Origin: Ktedonobacterales bacterium
GTDB lineage: Bacteria > Chloroflexota > Ktedonobacteria > Ktedonobacterales > JADMIN01
Length of the DNA stretch: 7,030 nucleotides
Reading direction: 5' to 3'
NCBI GenBank assembly: GCA_025450405.1
Contig: JANWHL010000037.1
Coordinates: 1-7,030 of the forward strand
Position 1 is the stretch's first letter; the number at the start of each line of letters is the position of its first letter. Below are positions 1-5,917 of the stretch, piece by piece. Made by a program: the position numbers and the translations under genes. The notes under the pieces were generated by a model. It did no database searches and was not told the DNA's origin. It saw only the letters and a list, made by a program, of their open reading frames with translations.

Positions 1-1
1 G

Positions 2-1138
2 TACATCACGGTGGGGACGCTGCTGCTGCTGGCCGGAATGGTCGGTCTGGCTTCCCGGCAGGCGCTCGTGGTCTTCATCGTGGGCCTGCTGGTGGTCCAG
101 CTCGGAGGAAACATCAGCGGCGCGGCGTACCAGGGCCTGCTGCCGGACCGCGTGCCGGAGGCACAGCGCGGCACGGCCTCGGGCTATATGGGCCTAATGA
201 CAATCCTGGGGAATGTGGGCAGCCTGGCGGTAGCCGCCATCCTGGTGAGCCAGGTGAGCGCCGGAGCGGGCCAGAACGCATCGATCTGGCGGGGATCGGT
301 CATCTATTACCTCCTGACCGGGATCGTGCTGGCGATCGGGCTGGTCGTCACGCTGGTCGGCGTCCATGAGGTGCCGCTGGCGCGCATGCCGCGCCCGGCG
401 GGGGCGGCGCGGGACGGCGCGGGCGAGCGCCCCACCTGGCGGGTGCGGTTCGCGCGCACATGGATCGAGCCGTGGTCGCATCACAACTTCGCGTGGGTGT
501 TCCTGACCCGCGCGTTCGTGATCCTCGGGCTGACGCTCTTTATGACCTTCATCGAATACTACTTCGCCAGTGTGGCGCACGTCTCCAACTTCGCCCTGGA
601 GACGGCGGGCCTGGCGGTGCTGGCGCTGCTGGGCGCGGTGCTGAGCGCGCTCACGCTGGGCATTCTCTCGGACCGTCTGCATCGCCGGGTCCCCATCGTC
701 TGCGTGGCCACGGTGCTCATGACGGTCGCGGCGCTGGTCTTCGTGGTGGCACCCGATAGCGTCCCGCTCTGGCCGCTGGGGTTAATCTTCGGGCTGGGCT
801 ATGGCGCGTACACCAGTGTGGATTGGGCGCTGGCCATCGACGCGCTGCCCTCGCTCGCCGCCGCCGGCAAAGACCTCGGCCTCTGGAGCATCGCCTCCAC
901 GATCCCGTCGATCCTGGCGCCGCTAGTGGGCGCGGTGGTGATCGGCGTGGCGGACGTGTTCGGCCAGACGGCGCTCGGCTATCGCGCGACGTTCGCGCTG
1001 GCGGGCATCTTCTTCCTGCTGGGGGCGGGCTTCGTGCTCAAGGTGCGGGAGTCGGGCGATACCGACAAGCCGCGCGCGCGGCGGGAACCAGGGCTGGACG
1101 ATGCCGAACGCGCGCTGGGAGGGGCATATGGCGCGTGA
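2..1138 (+). CDS. MFS transporter, 5'-truncated by the window edge
   Basis: This is the C-terminal part of a major-facilitator-superfamily secondary transporter in the cytoplasmic membrane. The reading frame is open from base 2, so the true start lies upstream; the GTG at 11 is only an internal codon. About ten hydrophobic segments remain, which fits helices 3-12 of a 12-helix protein. A hydrophilic loop at about nt 375-470 separates the two halves. Visible family features are AYQGLLPDRVPEAQRGTASG after an early helix, the basic loop GILSDRLHRR in the second half, and GLGYGAYTSVDWALAIDALP in a late helix. These resemble the SLC45/GPH-like MFS branch common in actinobacteria and Chloroflexota, whose substrates (sugars or drugs) cannot be read from sequence. 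The charged tail overlaps the next gene by 11 bp, implying one transcript. MFS membership is secure; the substrate is unknown. Confidence 0.9.
   Translation, partial: YITVGTLLLLAGMVGLASRQALVVFIVGLLVVQLGGNISGAAYQGLLPDRVPEAQRGTASGYMGLMTILGNVGSLAVAAILVSQVSAGAGQNASIWRGSVIYYLLTGIVLAIGLVVTLVGVHEVPLARMPRPAGAARDGAGERPTWRVRFARTWIEPWSHHNFAWVFLTRAFVILGLTLFMTFIEYYFASVAHVSNFALETAGLAVLALLGAVLSALTLGILSDRLHRRVPIVCVATVLMTVAALVFVVAPDSVPLWPLGLIFGLGYGAYTSVDWALAIDALPSLAAAGKDLGLWSIASTIPSILAPLVGAVVIGVADVFGQTALGYRATFALAGIFFLLGAGFVLKVRESGDTDKPRARREPGLDDAERALGGAYGA
1117..1124 (+). promoter_or_regulatory. Ribosome binding site setting the start of the YkoP-like gene
   Basis: The purine run GGGAGGGG lies 3 nt before the ATG at 1128 (core GGAGG, 5 nt away). 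It favours that ATG over the in-frame ATG at 1101. The site lies inside the end of the transporter gene. Confidence 0.7.
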
Positions 1139-1868
1139 GCGACGGCCGGCGGCGGCCACCGAGGCGTCGGAAACCGAGGCGGACGCGGCCACGCATGGCC
1201 GGCGCACGGGCCCGCGGCGTCGCGGGCTGGGCCTGGGGTGGCGGTTGGCGTTCGGGACGCGCGACGGGCGGGCGCGGGGATTCCTGCGCTTCTGGCCGTT
1301 TTACGAGAAGCTGTACGGCCCGTTCCACCGCACGATGGCGATCCCGGGCGCGCCACGCGACATGCTGCGTGTGCGCTTCATCCGCTTCCGCGGACGGCCA
1401 ATCGACCTACCCGACGGCACGCACGTCGCGCGCGGGGACCGGGTGGCCGAGCTGCACTTCCACAACAGCACCATCATGCGCGCGGCCAGGAGCACGTTCG
1501 CGGGGATCGTACGCGGCGTGACGGAGGACATGCGGGCGCTGGCGGCGTGGACCGGGGGCCCGGACTTCCCAGCGGACGTGCGGGCACTCTACGGCGTGAC
1601 GATTCTCAGCCGCGGCACGCGGCGCCTGGGTTTCACGCTCCGCGACCAGCCGCTGACGATCCACACACGGCTGGAGCGCTTCTTCATGATGGGCCTGCTG
1701 GTGATCTACAGTCCGGGCGGCGTGGAGCGGCTGCGCCGGGGGAGCCGGAACCTGGGCTATCCGCAAGAGGTGTGGATGTCGCGCGGGGAGCTGGTGCGGC
1801 GGTATGGCACGCCAACGGCAGGCGAGGCCGCCAGCCTGAGATTGGGCCGCGAGCGACTACCGGGGTGA
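1128..1868 (+). CDS. Stand-alone YkoP-like domain protein
   Basis: The 246-residue protein has a basic, low-complexity N-terminus (about residues 1-50) and then a domain at about 55-226. That domain matches my recollection of the YkoP-like domain: WPFYEKLYGPFHR (56-68), RVRFIRFRGRPIDLPDGT (81-98), GDRVAELHFHN (103-113), MRALAA then FPADVRALYGVTIL (135-160), a RLGFTLRD stretch (166-173), and a closing EVWMSRGELVRRYG (214-227). In other bacteria this domain is often attached to polysaccharide deacetylases or lies near envelope glycan genes; its biochemical activity is not established. There is no signal peptide. The only strongly hydrophobic stretch, FFMMGLLVIY (185-194), is short and probably part of the fold. 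The gene overlaps the upstream transporter, so the two are probably translated together. The domain call rests on remembered motifs, not a search. Confidence 0.72.
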   Translation: MARERRPAAATEASETEADAATHGRRTGPRRRGLGLGWRLAFGTRDGRARGFLRFWPFYEKLYGPFHRTMAIPGAPRDMLRVRFIRFRGRPIDLPDGTHVARGDRVAELHFHNSTIMRAARSTFAGIVRGVTEDMRALAAWTGGPDFPADVRALYGVTILSRGTRRLGFTLRDQPLTIHTRLERFFMMGLLVIYSPGGVERLRRGSRNLGYPQEVWMSRGELVRRYGTPTAGEAASLRLGRERLPG

Positions 1869-1875
1869 CTATACC

Positions 1876-2073
1876 CTACACATCAGGTGTGACGAGATTG
1901 CCCACCAAGCGAAACGATCCGGAGGTAAGCCGCGCCGGCCGCGCTCGGCGCCGGCGTGAAGGTCCAAGGACGAGATCGAGGGCCTCGGCGATCTCAGGGA
2001 AGGTTGCGGGCGCTGACAGCGCGCCGGTCTGGACCAGGGATTTCTCGTTCGCCTTCATCAGGGAATCACTCAT
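1876..2073 (-). CDS. Small hypothetical protein, basic C-terminus
   Basis: I do not recognise this 65-residue protein. Its ATG overlaps the end of the preceding small gene by 8 nt (2066-2073), a typical coupled arrangement, though no strong Shine-Dalgarno precedes it. The first half is helix-prone and includes SAPATFPEIAEA (residues 20-31), which resembles a stretch of the upstream small protein. The second half is strongly basic (RRRRARPAR, about 40-48), which could contact nucleic acid or could simply be the result of GC-rich sequence. The stop lies 7 bp from the stop of the convergent YkoP-like gene. Because it is short and GC-rich, the frame could be spurious. The shared motif and the overlap are the main support. 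Confidence 0.5.
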   Translation of the reverse strand: MSDSLMKANEKSLVQTGALSAPATFPEIAEALDLVLGPSRRRRARPARLTSGSFRLVGNLVTPDV

Positions 2074-2347
2074 CCGCCAGCCGCGCGATCATGTCCCGGA
2101 CGGTTGGATTGGCCATCGCACGCCGCGGGAAATCGCGGGCGGCCTCGGATGGAGGCAGCAGCGTCGTGTCGGATTGCTCCTCATCGCTGTGCTGTTCGCC
2201 GTCGACGCGCGTAAGGGTCGCGATGGCCCGCTCGACTGCGGCCTCGATCACTTCTGGGAACGCCAGAGGTGAAGATGCATCCTGTTGTCCCTGAAATGCG
2301 CTGAGGAGTTGTTCCTGGCACTCGCGCACCTGATCGGGAGTGGCCAT
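2066..2347 (-). CDS. Small acidic hypothetical protein
   Basis: This 93-residue protein has no family I recognise. It is acidic and hydrophilic, with no membrane segment or signal peptide. Two predicted helical parts, residues 4-20 and 31-46 (PEVIEAAVERAIATL), are followed by a charged linker rich in E, D, S and Q (50-62) and a C-terminal segment ending NPTVRDMIARLADE. It has one cysteine, Cys10. A very strong AAGGAGG at 2355-2361, 7 nt before the ATG, makes this a convincing real gene despite its size. It lies 54 bp after the phosphatase gene on the same strand and overlaps the next small gene by 8 bp. It may be an accessory protein of the phosphatase, or an unrelated gene with its own promoter; position is the only clue. 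Confidence 0.75.
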   Translation of the reverse strand: MATPDQVRECQEQLLSAFQGQQDASSPLAFPEVIEAAVERAIATLTRVDGEQHSDEEQSDTTLLPPSEAARDFPRRAMANPTVRDMIARLADE

Positions 2348-2354
2348 GACAATA

Positions 2355-2361
2355 CCTCCTT
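2355..2361 (-). promoter_or_regulatory. Strong ribosome binding site of the 93-residue protein gene
   Basis: On the minus strand AAGGAGG, a full match to the anti-Shine-Dalgarno complement, stands 7 nt before the ATG at 2347. It fixes the start and argues that the small gene is really translated. Confidence 0.8.
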
Positions 2362-2376
2362 GGCTTCTTCGTGTCC

Positions 2377-2382
2377 AGTATA
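2377..2382 (-). promoter_or_regulatory. Possible -10 box in front of the small-protein pair
   Basis: The minus strand reads TATACT in the 54-bp gap between the phosphatase stop and the small gene. A start about 7 nt downstream would leave a short leader of some 20 nt containing the Shine-Dalgarno. No good -35 hexamer is seen 16-18 nt upstream, so this is only a candidate for separate expression of the small genes. Confidence 0.25.
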
Positions 2383-2401
2383 GCGCAGCGACCTGGGATC
2401 C

Positions 2402-4366
2402 TCAGTTCGTGCCGCCCATGCGGAACTCGCCAGCCGTGGCGCGGGCGTGATCCGTGGACGCTGGGTGGTCGTCTGGACTGGGGTCATCGCGGTGGAGGGT
2501 GACGAGCGTCACGTCGTCCTCCTGCTCCCAGGCGGGGCCGGTAAAGGCCGCGAGCTCGGTGAGCAGGACCTCGATGAGTGGCGCGTCGCCGGCGTGCGCT
2601 TCCACCAGCCGCCGGAGGCGCGGAAAGCCAAACATCTCGCGCTCGCCGTTGTGCGCCTCCACCAGGCCATCACTGTAGAGCAGGACGCTGTCGCCGGGGG
2701 CCACGGTGACCTCACGCTCGTCATACGCCATGTCGGGCATGAGGCCGAGCGGCATGCCGGTGGCGCGCAGCTCGACGGCGGAGCCGGATGCGCGGCGCGC
2801 GAAGGGCAGATCGTGGCCGGCGTTGGCGAAGCGCAGCCGACCGGTGGGCGGATCCAGCACCGCGTAGAAGCAGGTCACGAACATCCCGGCGGGGATGTCG
2901 GCCAGCAGCAGTTGATTGACGCGGGCGAGCACCTCGCCGGGGTCCGGACGCTCCAGGGCGGAGGTGCGGAGCATCGTGCGGGTGGCCGTCATGACCAGCG
3001 CAGCGGGGATGCCCTTGCCGGTGACATCGCCGATCACCAGACCGAGGCGGCCATCGGCAAAGGTGAGGAAATCGTAAAAGTCGCCGCCGACCTCACGCGC
3101 GGGGTGATAGTAGGGCGCGAGTCGCCAGCCAGGCACGACCGGCACCTCCCTGGGCAGGAAGGTCCGTTGGATGGTCTGGGCGGTGCGCAGCTCCTGATCG
3201 ATGCGGTCATGTTCGCGCACCTCGGCCTGGCGCACGCGCACCAGCTGCGCCACCCGCAGCGCCGGGGCCACTTGCGCCGCCAGGGATTCGAGCAGGACGC
3301 GGTCCTCGCGCATGTATTCTGGCCCGCGTCCGCGCGGCCCTATAGTCAACCAGGCGAACAGGCCAAGCGGAGTGAACAAGTGGAGCACGTCGAGCACCCG
3401 CCCGGCGGCGCGCGACGCCGCCGGGCGACTCGGCCCAAGGCGCGGCCCCAGAGCCAGCAGGGCGATCAGCTCGCCCTGGCTGGTGAGCGGCAGCACAAGC
3501 TCCACGCCCTGGCTTCGCCAATCGCGCACGACCGCTGAGTCCGACGGCGACCACTCCAGATCGATTGGGGCGGGATGCGCGAGCGCATAGGGCAGAAAGG
3601 GATCGGCGTCGTCGATCGCGACGACGGCGACCGCGGTTGGGGGCCTGGGCAAGGTTCGCGATCTGATCATAACGGGCACACGTTCGCTGGCCGGCGCCGT
3701 GTCCACCAGGGTGGCGACAACACGCTCGGTCTCGGCGTTACCGGTCGTGTGCGCACGCGAGGTGGGCGTGGCATCCGAAGCCGGCTGAGCCGGCGCACGC
3801 ACCCAGAGCGCGGCGGATTGCGGCCGCAGCACCCGCTGGATCACGTCGAGGAAGGTCTCGCGCACCTGATCCAGGTCAATCTCTTCCCGGAGCCGGGCGG
3901 TGATCGCCTCGACCACCACGCGTGGCACGTCGTCACGAACGTGCGTGCGCCGCTCCAGCACGCTCTGGACGACGGCGCGTACCGGCTCGAAAATCACGGC
4001 CACGGTGAGGGTGGTGGTCACCACGATGATCTCGGCCGTGGTGGGAGGATGTGAGAAGAGCTCCCAGACGGTGATGCCGCCAAAATAGACCAGTGACACG
4101 CCAGTGACCAGCAGGAGCGCCCGGAGATTGTAGGGATGCGCCCGTGCCAGGACGGCGGTGATGACGACGCTCACCCCCACGGGCAACAGCACAAACAGCA
4201 CCTGGGAATGGAATACGGCGATCGTCAGCCCAAAGAGGGCGCCAACCACGCTGACGCCATTCAGATAACGCAGGATGTCGTACCAGCGCTGGCGCGCGGG
4301 CGAGGGACGCTTGCGCGGCGGCGCGAGGGGCGCCAGGACGCGCGAGGTCACCTCGAAGAGCGGCAT
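2402..4366 (-). CDS. Membrane-anchored GAF / PP2C-SpoIIE (RsbU-type) serine phosphatase
   Basis: The 654-residue signalling protein probably dephosphorylates a phosphoserine partner such as an STAS-domain anti-anti-sigma factor. Four hydrophobic segments (about 36-52, 56-73, 83-101, 111-130) anchor it. FEPVRAVVQSVLERR (126-140) resembles the FxPLRxRVQ linker that follows membrane domains in many sensor kinases. A GAF-like region (about 150-375) leads through a coiled linker (372-400, ending in AQTIQRTFLP) into the phosphatase domain (about 415-628). Probable metal-binding acidic motifs are all present: GGDFYD (427-432), GDVTGKG (446-452), YSDGLVEA (564-571) and QEDDVTL (615-621), so it should be active. 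The GAF part carries an extra segment of about 40 residues (310-349). The start is 10 bp after the cupredoxin gene, whose stop overlaps the AGGAGA ribosome site (4373-4378), implying translational coupling. The domain call is firm; the substrate is inferred from the family. Confidence 0.95.
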   Translation of the reverse strand: MPLFEVTSRVLAPLAPPRKRPSPARQRWYDILRYLNGVSVVGALFGLTIAVFHSQVLFVLLPVGVSVVITAVLARAHPYNLRALLLVTGVSLVYFGGITVWELFSHPPTTAEIIVVTTTLTVAVIFEPVRAVVQSVLERRTHVRDDVPRVVVEAITARLREEIDLDQVRETFLDVIQRVLRPQSAALWVRAPAQPASDATPTSRAHTTGNAETERVVATLVDTAPASERVPVMIRSRTLPRPPTAVAVVAIDDADPFLPYALAHPAPIDLEWSPSDSAVVRDWRSQGVELVLPLTSQGELIALLALGPRLGPSRPAASRAAGRVLDVLHLFTPLGLFAWLTIGPRGRGPEYMREDRVLLESLAAQVAPALRVAQLVRVRQAEVREHDRIDQELRTAQTIQRTFLPREVPVVPGWRLAPYYHPAREVGGDFYDFLTFADGRLGLVIGDVTGKGIPAALVMTATRTMLRTSALERPDPGEVLARVNQLLLADIPAGMFVTCFYAVLDPPTGRLRFANAGHDLPFARRASGSAVELRATGMPLGLMPDMAYDEREVTVAPGDSVLLYSDGLVEAHNGEREMFGFPRLRRLVEAHAGDAPLIEVLLTELAAFTGPAWEQEDDVTLVTLHRDDPSPDDHPASTDHARATAGEFRMGGTN

Positions 4367-4376
4367 GCCACTTCTC

Positions 4377-5237
4377 CTATTGGACGATGACCGTGAGGTT
4401 CATGCCGGGGTGGACGACGCAATAGATGTGATAGGTCCCGGCCGCCGTGAACGGCCCGATCGCGGCGCTGTCGGCGCTCAGCCGGACATTGGCGACGAGC
4501 GGGGCGCCGGGCTCGCGCCCGGGCCTGGCGGTCTGGTTTTGCCAGCTGCCGTTGTCGAGGATGTGCACCGAGGCGGTGTCGTCCACGAACAGGAGCTTCT
4601 GGCCGCGGGCGATCGTCACCGACGTCTGGTCGAAGTTGCCCGCGCTTAGATGGACGGTCGGCACGCCGTTGGTGTAGGTGATCCCGGTGGGCGCGGGCGG
4701 CGCCGCGATGGCACCGATGAGCACCGCACCGAGCGCCATCCCCGCCACCAAGCTCAAGGCGGCCGGGAGCCAGCGTGGCGCGCGACGGGCGCCGCCGCGA
4801 GCGTCCTGGACCGTGGCGGCGAGACCGCCACCGAAGGCCAGCAGCGCGCACGCGCAGGCGATCACGTCGCCGGCGAAGTGGCCGAACCCGCCGTTCGGGC
4901 CCTTGGGGTTGGCCAGGCTCTCGACGACGAACGGCTCGGTGAAGACGAGATAGAGGAGATACGCGCCGAGCAGCGTCGCCACCAGCGGCGCCCAGCGGAA
5001 GCGGGTGGCGAGGACGGCCGCGCCGGCCAGGCTACAGATCGTGGTAATGACGATATCGCGGCTCGGGGCGCCAAGGGAGAGGGTGAGGGCGATGGTGCCG
5101 CCCAGGCCGCCGAGGCCCCCGATCAGGAAGCCCCAGAAGGCGATCCTGCCCAGGGTTGAGGGCGCCTGGCGCGCGAATGGGTGGCGCGTGAGCGCGCGCG
5201 CGGTGTCTGCTACGGACATCCGGGGCTGGTCCTTCAT
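4377..5237 (-). CDS. Polytopic membrane protein with C-terminal cupredoxin (amicyanin-like) domain
   Basis: The 286-residue protein has five hydrophobic helices (about 31-55, 60-77, 82-101, 121-142, 157-179) after a basic N-terminus. A type-1 copper domain follows (about 190-286). Five helices with the N-terminus inside would place the copper domain outside the membrane. Likely ligands are His225 (in SVHIL), Cys273, His276 and Met279. The Cys-x2-His-x2-Met spacing matches the short ligand loop of amicyanin rather than the longer loops of plastocyanin or azurin. A role in electron transfer or copper handling is likely; the redox partner is unknown. The ATG at 5237 is chosen because AGGAGA lies 6 nt upstream. 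The frame stays open another 56 codons, through the tandem repeats, but that part looks non-coding. It is the first gene of a leftward operon with the phosphatase. Confidence 0.88.
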   Translation of the reverse strand: MKDQPRMSVADTARALTRHPFARQAPSTLGRIAFWGFLIGGLGGLGGTIALTLSLGAPSRDIVITTICSLAGAAVLATRFRWAPLVATLLGAYLLYLVFTEPFVVESLANPKGPNGGFGHFAGDVIACACALLAFGGGLAATVQDARGGARRAPRWLPAALSLVAGMALGAVLIGAIAAPPAPTGITYTNGVPTVHLSAGNFDQTSVTIARGQKLLFVDDTASVHILDNGSWQNQTARPGREPGAPLVANVRLSADSAAIGPFTAAGTYHIYCVVHPGMNLTVIVQ

Positions 5238-5243
5238 CGGTGG

Positions 5244-5249
5244 TCTCCT
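5244..5249 (-). promoter_or_regulatory. Ribosome binding site deciding the cupredoxin start
   Basis: The minus strand AGGAGA ends 6 nt before the ATG at 5237. It supports this start over upstream in-frame ATGs at 5405 and within the repeats. Confidence 0.75.
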
Positions 5250-5308
5250 TCGGGGCGGCGTCTGAAGCGCGGGAGTGGGGTACCAGGCGTGCCAGGCGCG
5301 GAGCCCAT

Positions 5309-5396
5309 CGCGATAGGATACCATGTCCATGGCGCACCGCGATAGGATACCATGTCCATGGCGCACCGCGATAGGATACCACACGCGTGTGGCGCA
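5309..5396. repeat. Three tandem 29-30 bp units with conserved central dyads
   Basis: Units lie at 5309-5337, 5338-5366 and 5367-5396. Each begins with the identical 14-mer CGCGATAGGATACC and ends with GGCGCA. Units 1 and 2 are identical over 29 bp; their centre forms CCATG-TC-CATGG. In unit 3 the centre is replaced by ACACGCGTGT, making CCACACGCGTGTGG, again a perfect palindrome, and the unit is 30 bp. The array sits between the divergent cupredoxin and Rrf2 genes, starting 71 bp upstream of the cupredoxin ATG. It could be a set of operators, a run of leader hairpins, or an expanded minisatellite. There are no spacers, so it is not a CRISPR array. Confidence 0.93.
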
Positions 5397-5432
5397 TCCG
5401 GCCACGAGGCGCGGCGCGAGCCGTGCGGTTGC

Positions 5433-5462
5433 TTGACAATTGACCCGACTTGTAACTATAAT
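5433..5462 (+). promoter_or_regulatory. Sigma-70 type promoter of the Rrf2 regulator gene
   Basis: TTGACA (5433-5438) and TATAAT (5457-5462) are both exact consensus hexamers separated by 18 bp, standing out in otherwise GC-rich DNA. Transcription would start near 5469, about 20 nt before the TTG start codon, leaving room for the Shine-Dalgarno. Confidence 0.85.
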
Positions 5463-5468
5463 GGTTAC
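5452..5468. promoter_or_regulatory. Inverted-repeat operator over the -10 box (GTAAC-N7-GTTAC)
   Basis: GTAAC (5452-5456) and GTTAC (5464-5468) are perfect inverted 5-mers flanking TATAATG, so a protein bound here would cover the -10 box. The position just upstream of an Rrf2-type regulator gene suggests negative autoregulation. That the Rrf2 protein binds it is inference. No second copy is seen in front of the dioxygenase or cupredoxin genes. Confidence 0.6.
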
Positions 5469-5475
5469 GGATGGA

Positions 5476-5484
5476 AAGGAGAGG
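5476..5484 (+). promoter_or_regulatory. Ribosome binding site for a TTG start
   Basis: AAGGAGAGG with core AGGAG at 5477-5481 stands 7 nt before the TTG at 5489. It favours that TTG over the in-frame ATG at 5471, which has no leader for a ribosome site. Confidence 0.75.
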
Positions 5485-5488
5485 CACG

Positions 5489-5917
5489 TTGAGCACCAAC
5501 AGTCGCTTCACCATCGCCATTCATGTCCTGACGCTTCTGGCGCGGAGCCGCGCGGAACCCGTGACCTCCGAGTACATCGCGGCCAGCGTGAACACCAATC
5601 CGGTGGTGATCCGGCGCGCACTGGCTGGGCTCCGCGCGGCGCGGCTGGTGAGCTCGCAGGGTGGCAACGGCGGCGGCTGGCGGCTGGCTGGCGACCCGGA
5701 GGATCTGACGCTGCGCGCGGTCTATCGGGCGGTGGCCAAAGACGAAGCGCTTTTCGGGCTCCATTCCCGGCCGCCGAACCCGAACTGTCCCGTTGGCCGG
5801 CATATTCAAGACGCTCTGGCTAGTCCGTTTGCCGCCGCGTCGCGGGCCATGGAGGATGAGCTGGATCACACGACGGTGGCCGATGTGCTGCGCGCGGTTC
5901 ACGCGCGCGCCGGCTGA
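5489..5917 (+). CDS. Rrf2-family transcriptional regulator (single-cysteine, YwnA-like)
   Basis: The 142-residue protein has an N-terminal winged helix-turn-helix (about residues 4-70). The recognition helix lies around NPVVIRRALAGLRAARLV (37-54) and the wing is GGNGGGWRLAGDP (58-70), the typical Rrf2 arrangement. Its only cysteine, Cys100, lies in NPNCPVGRHI (97-106). The three-cysteine cluster of the iron-sulfur members IscR and NsrR is absent, so it more likely senses thiol or electrophile chemistry, or a small ligand, as in the YwnA/CymR-like branch. The start is taken as TTG 5489 because of the ribosome site; ATG 5471 would add six residues. It has its own consensus promoter with an overlapping dyad and is followed 128 bp later by the dioxygenase gene, a likely target. 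The family call is strong; the signal is inferred. Confidence 0.92.
   Translation: MSTNSRFTIAIHVLTLLARSRAEPVTSEYIAASVNTNPVVIRRALAGLRAARLVSSQGGNGGGWRLAGDPEDLTLRAVYRAVAKDEALFGLHSRPPNPNCPVGRHIQDALASPFAAASRAMEDELDHTTVADVLRAVHARAG

Noticed and set aside
1101..1127. Upstream ATG start for the YkoP-like protein
   Set aside because: It has no ribosome site and would add nine residues that are only an alternative frame of the transporter tail; the ATG at 1128 has a strong site.
1933..1956. Hairpin CGCCGGC/GCCGGCG downstream of the YkoP-like gene as a terminator
   Set aside because: The 7-bp stem has a 10-nt loop and no T-run on either strand, lies inside the small minus-strand gene, and such stems arise by chance at this GC content.
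2447..3538. Long + strand open frame (363 codons) opposite the phosphatase gene
   Set aside because: The minus strand encodes intact phosphatase motifs across this stretch; the + frame is an antisense shadow without domain features.
5309..5396. CRISPR array
   Set aside because: The units are directly contiguous with no spacers, and the variable part is inside a dyad; there are no cas genes nearby.
5238..5405. N-terminal extension of the cupredoxin protein through the tandem repeats
   Set aside because: The frame is open, but no ribosome site precedes the upstream ATGs. The repeat unit is 29 bp, not a multiple of three, so each copy is read in a different frame. A good ribosome site stands before 5237.
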